This document shows positions 1-8,273 of a stretch of DNA of 64,000 bases, one piece after another. A model generated the notes under the pieces. It was not told the DNA's origin, searched no databases, and saw only the letters and a program-made list of their open reading frames with translations. The first letter of the stretch is position 1, and every line of letters starts with the position of its first letter. A program made the position numbers and the translations under genes. This DNA is from Marinobacter sp. es.048. GTDB taxonomy: Bacteria; Pseudomonadota; Gammaproteobacteria; Pseudomonadales; Oleiphilaceae. The stretch covers positions 1,612,001 to 1,676,000 of the forward strand of contig NZ_FYFA01000002.1 in the NCBI RefSeq assembly GCF_900188435.1, written 5' to 3'.

Positions 1-1100
1 AGGTGCCTATCGAAAGTATTCTGGAGTTCAAGGAATCCCTGAGTGTTCTGCTGATTTCCGCCCTGTTCATCATCCTGGCGGCACGGGTTGAGTTTGCCGC
101 GATTGCGGAACTGGGCTGGGGCCTGGCAGCAGTGCTGGCCCTGCTGATGCTGGTTGCCCGCCCGCTGAGTATTATCCTGTCTGCCATCGGCACTAATCTG
201 AACTGGCGTGAGAAACTCTTCCTGAGCTGGATCGCCCCTCGGGGCATTGTTGCCGCTGCTGTGTCAGCGCTGTTTGCCTTCCAGCTTCAAAAACTGGGCT
301 ATGAGAGTGCCGGCGCCCTGGTACCTCTGGTGTTCATGCTCATCATTGCCACGGTTACCCTGCAAAGCCTCACCGCACGGCCGGTCGCGCGCCTGCTGAA
401 GGTCGCGGAACCCGCCGAATACGGCTTCCTGATTCTGGGTGCCAATCCGGTCGCGCGAATGATCGGCAAGGCACTGAAAAAGTACGAGGTTCCGGTTACG
501 CTGGCCGATACCAACTGGGAAAACGTCCGGCAGGCGCGCATGGAGAATCTGCAGGTTTACTTCGGCAACCCGGTATCCGAGCATGCCTCGACCCACCTCG
601 ATCTCACAGGCATCGGCAAGCTGCTGGTCATCTCGCCATACAAGCACATGAATTCCCTGGCCACGTACCATTTCCTGGACTGGTTCGGAAACAAGTGTGT
701 GTTCAGCCTGGCAGAGGGTGATCAGGACCAGAAGGCCCGGCACCAGACGGCCGAAAAAATCCAGATGACCCGGGGTCTGTTTGATGGCGTCAGCTACGCC
801 AAGCTGGCCAGCCTGGTGAGCCAGGGCTACACCGTGAAGACCACCCAGTTGAGCGAGGAATTCGGTTACGAGGAGTTCCTTAACAAATACCAGAACCAGG
901 CCCTGGTGCTGTTCACGTTCGACAGCAAGGAGCATGTCGCTCCGGTTTGCAGCATGAAAGACCTGAAACCGGAAGACGACTGGATCCTGGTCAGCCTGGT
1001 ACCGCCCCAGGCGAGAAAGGAGCGCAAGGAGAAAGAGGGTGGGGAACCATCGGCCAGCCAGGATCAACCGGCCGACCTGGAACCTTCATCGACAATCTAG
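1..1100 (+). CDS. Cation:proton antiporter, CPA family (C-terminal part, cut by window edge)
   Basis: This is the C-terminal part of an inner-membrane Na+(K+)/H+ antiporter. The frame is open at base 1, so the true start lies outside the window. Residues up to about 125 form hydrophobic segments, including the motif 'SWIAPRGIVAAAVSALFAF', which is typical of NhaP/CPA1 exchangers. After them comes a soluble TrkA-N-like nucleotide-binding module ('GFLILGANPVARMIGKAL', then 'VTLADTNWENV'), followed by a charged, low-complexity tail. Such cytoplasmic modules usually gate transport in response to nucleotides. The 3' end overlaps the convergent quinone oxidoreductase gene by 15 bp. The ion transported cannot be read from the sequence. 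Confidence 0.85.
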   Translation, partial: VPIESILEFKESLSVLLISALFIILAARVEFAAIAELGWGLAAVLALLMLVARPLSIILSAIGTNLNWREKLFLSWIAPRGIVAAAVSALFAFQLQKLGYESAGALVPLVFMLIIATVTLQSLTARPVARLLKVAEPAEYGFLILGANPVARMIGKALKKYEVPVTLADTNWENVRQARMENLQVYFGNPVSEHASTHLDLTGIGKLLVISPYKHMNSLATYHFLDWFGNKCVFSLAEGDQDQKARHQTAEKIQMTRGLFDGVSYAKLASLVSQGYTVKTTQLSEEFGYEEFLNKYQNQALVLFTFDSKEHVAPVCSMKDLKPEDDWILVSLVPPQARKERKEKEGGEPSASQDQPADLEPSSTI

Positions 1101-2069
1101 CACCAGCTTGCCGCGCACGTGCCCGCCTTCCAGCAGTTCGTGGGCCTGCGAGACATCGTCCAGCGCGAACGCCTTTTCGATGTGCACCTTGACGTCGCCG
1201 TCCTCAATCAACTCGGCAATCTCATCCAGGTGAAATACATCGGGGCGGACGGTCATGCCATGGGCGCGTAAACCCATTTCCTCGGCGGCACTGATGATTT
1301 CGTCAGCGGTAACCGTGGGGATGGTCACAAGGACGCCCTGCTCGCCCAGAGTGTGCAAGGAGCGTTTGCCGGTATCACCGCCAACAAGATCCAGCACCAC
1401 GTCCAGGCCATAGCACTCTTCGCCGATATCCGTGTTGTGGTAGTCAATCACTTCGTGGACCCCGAGTTCCGCCAGGAAATCCCGGTTACTGGCCGAGGCC
1501 GTTGCAATCACATGGGCACCGCGCTCCAGTGCAAACTGCACCGCAAAATGGCCGACGCCACCGGCGCCAGCGTGGATCAGGATTTTCTGCCCCGACTCCA
1601 GTTTCGCCATCTCGAACAGGGCCTGCCAGGCAGTCAGCGCCGCCAGGGGCAAAGCACCTGCAGAGACCAGGTTCAGCTCTTCCGGCACAATGGCCAGTTC
1701 ATCCGCCGCCGCCAGGGCATACTGCGCATAACCGCCACCGCCGGCCGGGAATCCGACCATACCCATGACCCGGTCGCCGGGCGCCAGGGTGGTCACATTG
1801 GCGCCAACTCCGACGACCTCTCCGGCCACATCGTAACCCGGCGTCCAGGGCAATGAATTCTCGATCTGCCGGGCCGCGAAACCAAGCCCTTTCCGGGTTT
1901 TCCAGTCGATCGGATTGAGCCCGGCACCGTGCACCCTGACCAGCACCTGATCGTCTCCCGGGACGGGTACATCAGCTGTGACCACCTGCAGGACATCACG
2001 GTCACCAAAGCGATCGTAGATGACATGGCGCATCGTGGCTTCAGCATTCTGATCGGCAGTATTTTCCAT
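1086..2069 (-). CDS. Zinc-type alcohol dehydrogenase-like NADPH:quinone oxidoreductase (MDR family)
   Basis: A medium-chain dehydrogenase/reductase of about 327 residues, probably cytosolic and NADPH-dependent. The GroES-like N-terminal half contains 'GAGLNPIDWKTRKG' and 'PGYDVAGEV'. The Rossmann half has the nucleotide-binding stretch 'ILIHAGAGGVGHFAVQFA'. The cysteines and histidines that bind the catalytic zinc of true alcohol dehydrogenases are absent, which fits the quinone oxidoreductase (QOR/zeta-crystallin) branch. ATG at 2069 was chosen because GGAG lies seven bases upstream. A longer frame begins at 2135 without support, and ATG at 2033 is another option. It is the last gene of a minus-strand group with the thioesterase and the SMP-30-like gene. 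The substrate is unknown. Confidence 0.85.
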   Translation of the reverse strand: MENTADQNAEATMRHVIYDRFGDRDVLQVVTADVPVPGDDQVLVRVHGAGLNPIDWKTRKGLGFAARQIENSLPWTPGYDVAGEVVGVGANVTTLAPGDRVMGMVGFPAGGGGYAQYALAAADELAIVPEELNLVSAGALPLAALTAWQALFEMAKLESGQKILIHAGAGGVGHFAVQFALERGAHVIATASASNRDFLAELGVHEVIDYHNTDIGEECYGLDVVLDLVGGDTGKRSLHTLGEQGVLVTIPTVTADEIISAAEEMGLRAHGMTVRPDVFHLDEIAELIEDGDVKVHIEKAFALDDVSQAHELLEGGHVRGKLVLDCR

Positions 2070-2150
2070 GAGGATCTCCGGACAACAGGTTAAACGGGAT
2101 TGGCTTTGAACAAGACTAGCTGAAGTAAAGCACAAAAGACCTCGGGTGGC

Positions 2151-2612
2151 CTACAGCCCTTTGCCTCCGGCTACCACAGCGGAACCGAGTATCTCGGCGA
2201 ATTCTTTTGGCGCACGGGCGGGCCGCTGGCTTTTCAGATCAACACAGGCGTGGGTGGAAACCGCTCTGGCCAGCGTTTTGCCATCCGAGGGACGCACAAG
2301 CTGGAACTGCCGTGCAGACCGGAACCGGCCATCATAATCGGTCAGCCAGGTCCCCAGAACCAGTTGATCGCCGGCGTTCGCCGAGGCCAGGTAATCGATT
2401 TCCGTGCGGGTGATGGCCATCGCCTTGCCGGTTTTCTCGTGCAGCTCCCAGGTCATACCCAAACCTTCTATGTGTGCCCAGCTGACGTCTTCCAGCCAGC
2501 GTACGTAAACAACGTTGTTGGCGTGCCCCAGCCGATCGGTATCCTCGGCCCGCACCGCTATCTCTATCGTGAAAGGCGCCGGCAGATCCCAGGCAATATC
2601 GTGTTGCTGCAT
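2151..2612 (-). CDS. Acyl-CoA thioesterase, 4HBT hotdog family (FadM/YbgC-like)
   Basis: A 153-residue single hotdog-fold protein, expected to hydrolyse acyl-CoA thioesters in the cytosol. The N-terminal motif 'VRAEDTDRLGHANNVVYVRW' carries the Asp and the H-x-N-N-x-V-Y pattern that forms the active site in 4-hydroxybenzoyl-CoA thioesterase relatives. Its length is usual for the family. The start codon overlaps the stop of the upstream SMP-30-like gene (ATGA), so the two are probably translationally coupled. Chain-length preference cannot be inferred. Confidence 0.85.
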   Translation of the reverse strand: MQQHDIAWDLPAPFTIEIAVRAEDTDRLGHANNVVYVRWLEDVSWAHIEGLGMTWELHEKTGKAMAITRTEIDYLASANAGDQLVLGTWLTDYDGRFRSARQFQLVRPSDGKTLARAVSTHACVDLKSQRPARAPKEFAEILGSAVVAGGKGL

Positions 2613-3697
2613 CAGTTGATGTCCCCCAGACCCGGAATGGCCTGCAACGGTAGCCGACCAATACGATCATTGTGAAGTGAACCAAAGTAAAGGTTGCCAT
2701 CGTGAGGATTCACCGAGGTGATTTCCTGCAGATGGGTACCCCGGGTGTCGTGGAGGCTGGTAATAATCTCACCATCCCGATCAAAGGCGATCACAAGGCC
2801 ATATTCTTGTGGCGCAGGTTTCAGGCTGTTCGGGAGTTTGGCCACCAGATCCTTGAGCCAGGGCCGGGGGTGCATGGCGTCCATCCTCGAATCTCGAAGG
2901 GTAGGAAACGCCACCCAGTAGCGCTCTTGATCATCCACCGCGAGGTTGTCGGGAAAACCGGGCAGATTGTCGGCAAACACTTCCGCCTGCCCGGCTTTTG
3001 GCCCGTGAATCCAGTATCGGAGAATGCGGTATTTCCAGGTTTCGTTAACCAGCACGTAATCGCCCTCGGGAGATACCGCAACGCCATTTGCAAAATGCAG
3101 GTTGGCCAGAAGAACTTCGGCCTTGCCGGTTTTCGGAGAGTAGCGGAGCAAGCGGCCATGGGGACGCATTTCCAGCAGGTCCAGCAGGTAGTCGGGCTGC
3201 CGGAACTTGGAACTGGCGTCGGTGAAGTAGGTGCGCCCGTCATCGGCAATGTCGACATCATCGGTGAAGCGGAACAGCGTACCCTCCGCCTCGCGGGCCA
3301 GCACGGTAATCTCGCCATCAGGACTGATGGACAGCAGCCCCCGCCAGGAATCTGCAACAATCAGGTTGCCCTGGCCATCAAACACCATGCCCAGGGGCCG
3401 GCCATCGGTGGACAGCCAGTTTTCAACCCGGCCATCCGGGAACACCCGCACAATGTAGCCATCCTGGGTGCCGGTATACAGCACTCCGTCCTGGTTTACG
3501 GCGGTGTCCTCGGGGCCGTAAACCTGGCCCCGTGCGATCAGCTCCGCAAGCCTCAGGCGCTCATTTGGTGCAACCTCGCCGGTCAGCGGGGGGGGCGACG
3601 GCGGGTTCCAGGCTTTGCTGTCGACGGGCGAGGGAGTCAGCAGAAAGCTGCCAAGCAGCAGGAAGACAACCAGCAAACCCACCATCAGCCATTTCAT
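2612..3697 (-). CDS. SMP-30/gluconolactonase/strictosidine synthase-like beta-propeller protein
   Basis: A 361-residue protein with one N-terminal hydrophobic segment (residues 3-22, 'MVGLLVVFLLLGSFLL'), either a signal anchor or a signal peptide. It probably lies on the periplasmic face. The rest reads as repeated propeller blades: 'GPEDTAVNQDGVLYTGTQDG', 'GMVFDGQGNLIVADSW', 'DDVDIADDGRTYFTDASSK', 'FANGVAVSPEGDYVLVNET' and 'FPDNLAVDDQERYWVAFPT'. Its closest recognisable group is the strictosidine-synthase-like/SMP-30 esterases, Ca2+-dependent lactonases or hydrolases. It is translationally coupled to the thioesterase downstream. The substrate is unknown. Confidence 0.8.
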   Translation of the reverse strand: MKWLMVGLLVVFLLLGSFLLTPSPVDSKAWNPPSPPPLTGEVAPNERLRLAELIARGQVYGPEDTAVNQDGVLYTGTQDGYIVRVFPDGRVENWLSTDGRPLGMVFDGQGNLIVADSWRGLLSISPDGEITVLAREAEGTLFRFTDDVDIADDGRTYFTDASSKFRQPDYLLDLLEMRPHGRLLRYSPKTGKAEVLLANLHFANGVAVSPEGDYVLVNETWKYRILRYWIHGPKAGQAEVFADNLPGFPDNLAVDDQERYWVAFPTLRDSRMDAMHPRPWLKDLVAKLPNSLKPAPQEYGLVIAFDRDGEIITSLHDTRGTHLQEITSVNPHDGNLYFGSLHNDRIGRLPLQAIPGLGDIN

Positions 3698-3797
3698 ACG
3701 CTCTGCCCGCCTGTTGTTGTGTCTATTCCGTGTGTCCGCGATTGATTCACCTTAGCAGACGGGCCGGTGAGCAGGAAAATGCCTGACAAGGCCCCTG

Positions 3798-4595
3798 TCA
3801 TTCATCGGCGCTGAGGAAACGGCGGCAAAGGGCAGCAAAGGAGTCGGCCTTTTCGACATGCAACCAGTGGCCAGTACCCTGGATAATCCGCAACTGAGCC
3901 TGCGGAAACAGTCGCTGGATATCATCCCGGTGTTTCTCCTGGATGTAGGCCGACGCCTCACCCTTGAGAAACAGCACAGGCCCCTCGAAAGGGCCATCGC
4001 CCTCAGGCGCCCTGGCGAGGTTTTCATAGCAGGCATCGATAACCGGCAAGTTAAGCCGCCAACGGAACATTGGTCCGGCCTCCTGCTGCTCTTCCCGCGG
4101 AACCCGCTCGAGATTCTTCAGAAGGAACTGGCGCACACCCGGCTCTTCGACAAAATCAGCCATCAGCCTGTCTGCATCCTGACGGGAACGCACACTCGAC
4201 AGGTCAATGCCGGTCAACCCCTCCAGAATGGCATCGTGCCGAGGTTTGTAGTTTACCGGGGCAATGTCGGCCACGATCAGTTTATCCACCCGCTCCGGCG
4301 CCTGGAGGGCAACCTGCATCGCCACCTTGCCACCCATGGAATGGCCCAGCAGACTGACCTTTTCCAGGCCCTGGGCGTCCATGTAGGCAATGACATCTCC
4401 GGCCATGCCCGGATAATCCATGGTGTCGGAGTGGGGCGAGCTGCCGTGGTTGCGCTCATCCAGCGCATGAATCTGCCACTGATCTTCGAGACGGCGGGCG
4501 ATACCCCCCAGGTTGTCCAGGGAGCCGAACAGCCCGTGCAGCAGTATCAGGGGTGGGCCTTCGCCGGTAATGCGATGATTCAGCGCAACAGTCAT
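3798..4595 (-). CDS. ybfF: Alpha/beta-hydrolase, YbfF-type esterase
   Basis: A 265-residue cytosolic alpha/beta-hydrolase. Visible features are the oxyanion motif 'LILLHGLFGSLDNL', the nucleophile elbow 'LLGHSMGGK' (Ser86) and a C-terminal catalytic histidine in 'GTGHWLHVEKAD' (His243). The segment 'IHALDERNHGSSPHSD' is characteristic of the YbfF esterases, which act on short acyl or acyl-CoA esters. Length and motif order match that family. It lies 100 bp upstream of the SMP-30-like gene on the same strand and may head the minus-strand group of small hydrolases. The physiological substrate is unknown. Confidence 0.82.
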   Translation of the reverse strand: MTVALNHRITGEGPPLILLHGLFGSLDNLGGIARRLEDQWQIHALDERNHGSSPHSDTMDYPGMAGDVIAYMDAQGLEKVSLLGHSMGGKVAMQVALQAPERVDKLIVADIAPVNYKPRHDAILEGLTGIDLSSVRSRQDADRLMADFVEEPGVRQFLLKNLERVPREEQQEAGPMFRWRLNLPVIDACYENLARAPEGDGPFEGPVLFLKGEASAYIQEKHRDDIQRLFPQAQLRIIQGTGHWLHVEKADSFAALCRRFLSADE

Positions 4596-4697
4596 GGGCA
4601 GTCAGTCTCCGGATTGGTCTGTGTTTTCAGATCGGATACATTACCACTGCCAGTCTTTCGAGCAAGTGCAGGTATTGGCGGTCATTTTCTAGAGACG

Positions 4698-4721
4698 AAA
4701 AAAAGCCGGGCAGAGCCCGGC
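4698..4721 (-). terminator. Rho-independent terminator of the 30-codon gene
   Basis: On the minus strand a perfect 7-bp G+C-rich stem (GCCGGGC / GCCCGGC, loop TCT) is followed directly by seven T residues. It begins about 30 bases after the stop of the small gene at 4752-4844. It lies upstream of the ybfF start, so it separates the two transcripts. Confidence 0.9.
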
Positions 4722-4751
4722 ATGAAGGTCATAGACGTTACGCCTGAGAAA

Positions 4752-4844
4752 TCAGCAATAGAAGATGCTGTTCAGGTACTCGGCGAGCTCAATCACGTTT
4801 TTGCGCTCAAGCTCGGTATGGGGTACGAAGATTTCCTGTTCCAT
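4752..4844 (-). CDS. Small peptide gene, 30 residues, unknown function
   Basis: A 30-codon frame on the minus strand beginning MEQEIFVPHTELERKNV and ending in NSIFYC. Translation is well supported: AGGAGG sits seven bases before the ATG, and an intrinsic terminator follows the stop within about 30 bases. The peptide has no signal sequence, is acidic and amphipathic, and ends in aromatic residues plus Cys. I do not recognise it. Possibilities are a free small regulatory protein, a precursor of a modified peptide, or the coding part of a small RNA. No modifying-enzyme gene is adjacent. It is transcribed away from the AraC-type regulator at 4994, and the two share a 150-bp intergenic region. Confidence 0.6.
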   Translation of the reverse strand: MEQEIFVPHTELERKNVIELAEYLNSIFYC

Positions 4845-4993
4845 AAAACACCTCCTGATTGCTTTTCCATTGCTTCAACCTGATACCCTGATGCTATCGT
4901 TAAAGCCACGGGTAACCGTTGACAGGCGGTTGCATACACTTGACATTTTGTATCAGTCATCATGACAGGTCGTTAACTATCAGGCCGTATAAC

Positions 4994-6076
4994 GTGACAT
5001 CTGCCCAACCAGATTCCACCAGCGCTCCCCTGGTTGCTGCCTCCAGCACGCTGGCACTGGTTCATTACCTTGAGCGCCAGGGCGTGCTCAATACACCGCG
5101 TGTTGAACAGCTGACAGGGCTGGCAATGTCGGAACTCATCGACCCGGACCGTCGCGTACCCGCTGATGCCCATTACCGGCTCTGGGAGCATGCAGAGCTG
5201 GTCACAGGCGATCCGGGAGTCGGGCTGCATGCCGGACAGGTCGTGGACCCGGAACGAATGGGTCTGGTCGGGCATGTATTTTTCAACTGCGACACGCTGG
5301 GAGAGGCTGTTACCCAATATGTGCGCCTGCACCGGCTGATCAACGAGTCGGTATTCCTGAGTTTCGAGCAGACCGCCGATCAGGCCATTCTTTGCTGGCA
5401 GCCAGACATGGCCGAACATTACTGCCGGCAGGATATGGACCGAACCCTTGCGGCGGCGATCACCCGCACCCGGCACTTCATCCACCCGGGTATCCGGGCC
5501 GAGTGGGTGGTAATTGCCCACGCTGCGCCGGTCTATGCAGACGAGTATGAAAAACTCCTCGGTGGGCCGGTCCGGTTTGACTGCGGTGTCACCAGGCTGG
5601 CGTTCAACAGCCGGCATCTCGGGCATCCGATACCCCGCCGCAACCCATATGTTTACTCAGCAGTGCTGAAACAGGTCAATTCACTGTTGGCAAGACTGCA
5701 GACCCGTCGCTCCTTCGGGCGCAAGATTCGCCGGCTGATTTCAAAGCAGATGGCCACCGAGAGGATCGACGCCGACAGCCTCGCCCGCCAGTGCCACATG
5801 AGCCGCCAGACGCTTTACCGAAAACTCAAGAAGGAGGGCCTTGGCTTCCACGGGTTGGTGGAGCAGGTTCGGCAGGACAAGGCGCTCAGGTATGTGGCCG
5901 GGGATCAGTACGCCCTGGGCGAGATTGCCTTCCTGCTTGGATTTTCTGAACTCAGTGCCTTCAGCCGGGCGTTTAAACGTTGGACCGGCAGCTCGCCGGC
6001 CGATTACCGCGCGCGGCATCTGGCAACGTCAGGGTCAAAGAATCAGGAGCCGGGTTCCGGCGACGGAGAGCGATGA
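4994..6076 (+). CDS. AraC-family transcriptional regulator (OruR/ArgR-like, PF12625-type N-terminus)
   Basis: About 360 residues. The N-terminal two thirds resemble the arabinose-operon-regulator-type ligand domain found in many Pseudomonas regulators ('YRLWEHAELVTGDPGVGLHA', 'GLVGHVFFNCDTLGEAV'). The C-terminal 100 residues contain two helix-turn-helix motifs: 'IDADSLARQCHMSRQTLYRK' and the AraC signature 'GEIAFLLGFSELSAFSRAFK'. GTG at 4994 is preferred over the upstream ATG at 4919, because the latter runs through the probable promoter/operator region and adds 25 unconserved residues. Its stop overlaps the start of the cardiolipin synthase gene, which suggests co-transcription. The imperfectly spaced palindrome GTCAT-C-ATGAC (4956-4966) just upstream may be an operator. 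The effector is unknown. Confidence 0.8.
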   Translation: MTSAQPDSTSAPLVAASSTLALVHYLERQGVLNTPRVEQLTGLAMSELIDPDRRVPADAHYRLWEHAELVTGDPGVGLHAGQVVDPERMGLVGHVFFNCDTLGEAVTQYVRLHRLINESVFLSFEQTADQAILCWQPDMAEHYCRQDMDRTLAAAITRTRHFIHPGIRAEWVVIAHAAPVYADEYEKLLGGPVRFDCGVTRLAFNSRHLGHPIPRRNPYVYSAVLKQVNSLLARLQTRRSFGRKIRRLISKQMATERIDADSLARQCHMSRQTLYRKLKKEGLGFHGLVEQVRQDKALRYVAGDQYALGEIAFLLGFSELSAFSRAFKRWTGSSPADYRARHLATSGSKNQEPGSGDGER

Positions 6077-7506
6077 TGGACGAACTGTCTCTGGTTGCGA
6101 TCGCGGTAGGGGTTGTTTACCTGGGCGCATTCGCCTGTATTTATCGCATTCTGCTGACCTACCGGACCACCCAGGGCGCCATCGCCTGGGTCATTGCCCT
6201 GATCGGGCTGCCCTACCTGGCCGTGCCAGTGTTCGTGCTGTTCGGACGCCATCGGTTTGGCGGGTACGTGAGGGCCCGACGGCTGGGAGACGAATCCCTG
6301 ACCAATCTGCTGAATCGGTTCGAACGGCAGACCACCTCCATACCGATCCCAATCAGCGACCGCTTCAAAGACGAGCTCCAGGTGCTGTGCCGACTGGGAC
6401 GCCAGCCGTTCACCGACGGCAACCGGTGCACGCTGTTACGAGACGGCGAAGCCACCTTCGACGCCCTGTTCGAAGCCATGGAAGACGCCGAGCACTATAT
6501 CCTGCTGGAATTCTACATCGTGCGGTCAGACCGGGTGGGCCGTCGGATCAAGTCGATTCTCGAGCGCAAGCTCGCCCAAGGTGTGGAAGTCTGGTTTCTC
6601 TATGACGACATCGGCAGCGTCTGGCTGCCGCGCAAGTACCTGAACCAGCTTGCCGCCGCCGGCGCTCGCGTGGCCTCGTTTGGCGACGGCAACATCCGCC
6701 GGCGGCGGTTCCAGATCAATTTCCGGAACCACCGCAAGCTGCTGGTCTGCGACGGTAAAGTCGGTTTTGTGGGTGGCATCAATCTGGGCGACGAATACCT
6801 GGGCACCGCCATGGACCAGGAACCCTGGCGCGATACCCACTGCCGGATTGAGGGCCCGGCAGTCACCGGCCTGCAGCTGGCCTGGCTGGAAGACTGGAAC
6901 TGGGCCAGCAACGATTTTCCCAGTCTTGACTGGGCGCCGGCCAACAACCAGCCGGGCGACGACGAGGTGCTGATGCTGCCAACAGGGCCAGCCGACACCT
7001 GGGAAACCTGCACCCTGTTTTTCCTGAACTGCATCAATAACGCCCGCACGCGGCTCTGGATCGCCTCGCCCTATTTTGTTCCGGATTTCCAGATCATGAA
7101 CTCCCTGCAGCTGGCGGCGCTTCGGGGCGTGGACGTACGGATCCTGATTCCGGAGAAATCAGACAGCCGCCTGATCGGGCTGGCCGCATACTCCTACCTG
7201 GTCCAGGCCTGCAAGACCGGCATCGGGATCTATCGCTACCAGCCAGGCTTCATGCACCAGAAAGTAATTCTGGTGGATGATCGGTATGCGGCAGTGGGAA
7301 CAGCCAACATGGACAACCGCTCGATGCGACTGAATTTCGAGATCACCGCCATAACCACCGCCAAGCATTTCATTTGCAGCGTGGAATCCATGCTGGAACA
7401 GGATCTGGACAATTCCCGGCTGATGACCGAGAGCGATTACAAGGATCGGTCGATCCTGTTTCGCCTGGGTTGCCGGGCGGTCCGTCTGCTGGCACCGTTG
7501 CTGTAG
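6073..7506 (+). CDS. cls: Cardiolipin synthase
   Basis: An inner-membrane phospholipase-D-superfamily enzyme that makes cardiolipin from phosphatidylglycerol. Two N-terminal membrane helices ('SLVAIAVGVVYLGAFACIY' and 'IAWVIALIGLPYLAVPVFV') precede two HKD motifs, 'HRKLLVCDGKVGFVGG' (His at about 219) and 'HQKVILVDDRYAAVGTANMD' (His at about 394). The protein is about 476 residues, the usual size. Two adjacent ATGs (6073, 6076) are possible; GGAG at 6065-6068 gives better spacing to 6076. Either start overlaps the stop of the upstream araC-type gene, so the regulator and synthase are probably one operon. Confidence 0.93.
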   Translation: MMDELSLVAIAVGVVYLGAFACIYRILLTYRTTQGAIAWVIALIGLPYLAVPVFVLFGRHRFGGYVRARRLGDESLTNLLNRFERQTTSIPIPISDRFKDELQVLCRLGRQPFTDGNRCTLLRDGEATFDALFEAMEDAEHYILLEFYIVRSDRVGRRIKSILERKLAQGVEVWFLYDDIGSVWLPRKYLNQLAAAGARVASFGDGNIRRRRFQINFRNHRKLLVCDGKVGFVGGINLGDEYLGTAMDQEPWRDTHCRIEGPAVTGLQLAWLEDWNWASNDFPSLDWAPANNQPGDDEVLMLPTGPADTWETCTLFFLNCINNARTRLWIASPYFVPDFQIMNSLQLAALRGVDVRILIPEKSDSRLIGLAAYSYLVQACKTGIGIYRYQPGFMHQKVILVDDRYAAVGTANMDNRSMRLNFEITAITTAKHFICSVESMLEQDLDNSRLMTESDYKDRSILFRLGCRAVRLLAPLL

Positions 7507-7589
7507 GCCTTCCGGCCACTGGCTCCGGAATACCCGATGTGCGACTATGCCTACACGATTCAGCCAGTATGCAGTAGCGACAAATCACC

Positions 7590-8267
7590 ATGAATGCCTT
7601 CAAGCCCAGAGAAACACTGACCGAGCAGGTCGCGCGCCATATCGAAAACCTGATTGCCTTTGGCCAGCTTCGGTCTGGAGAACGGATCTACGAGGGTGCC
7701 ATGGCCAAGCAGATGGACGTCAGCCACGGATCCATCCGGGAAGGGCTGTTACTGCTCGAAAAGCGGCACCTGGTCCGCAACGTCGCCCGCAAAGGTGCGT
7801 TCGTGACGCCACTGGATGAACATTTCGTTCGCAGCCTATACGAAACCCTGGAGCTTTACCTCACCCATACCGGGCGAAAGCTGGTGCGCAACTGGCAGCC
7901 TGATGACATGGCGCGGCTGCAAACCCTCTATGACCAGATGCAGGCCTGCTACGAGAAAAATGACCTGATGGCCTTTCTGGAGCTGGGTATTGAGTACACC
8001 AAGGCATCGCTGGCCTATGCCGATAACTACTTCATTGTCTCCGCCATTGATGACCTCTGGCCGTCGGCAAAGCGCTGTGCTTTCGTCGCCTTCCAGCAAG
8101 GAGGCAACCAGGTGATCGAAGACAACCTGTCGCACATGGAGCAATCCATCAGCGCCATCAATGATCGGGATGAAGACCGCCTGGCAGAGATCCTGCACCG
8201 TTATGCCCTGCAACAATGCCAGCAGGTTCTGGCCGCCATTGAAAAGACCGGCAACAAGACTGCCTGA
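7590..8267 (+). CDS. GntR-family transcriptional regulator (FadR/FCD subfamily)
   Basis: A 225-residue repressor-type protein. The N-terminal winged helix-turn-helix shows 'LTEQVARHIENLIAFGQLRS', 'MAKQMDVSHGSIREGLLLLE' and 'KGAFVTPLDEHFVRSLYETL'. The all-helical C-terminal part (residues about 80-215) fits the FCD ligand domain of FadR-like members. Acyl-CoA or small organic acids are usual effectors in the family, but nothing here identifies one. It begins about 80 bp after cls on the same strand, and the following gene points the other way. Confidence 0.87.
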   Translation: MNAFKPRETLTEQVARHIENLIAFGQLRSGERIYEGAMAKQMDVSHGSIREGLLLLEKRHLVRNVARKGAFVTPLDEHFVRSLYETLELYLTHTGRKLVRNWQPDDMARLQTLYDQMQACYEKNDLMAFLELGIEYTKASLAYADNYFIVSAIDDLWPSAKRCAFVAFQQGGNQVIEDNLSHMEQSISAINDRDEDRLAEILHRYALQQCQQVLAAIEKTGNKTA

Positions 8268-8273
8268 GGGCCT

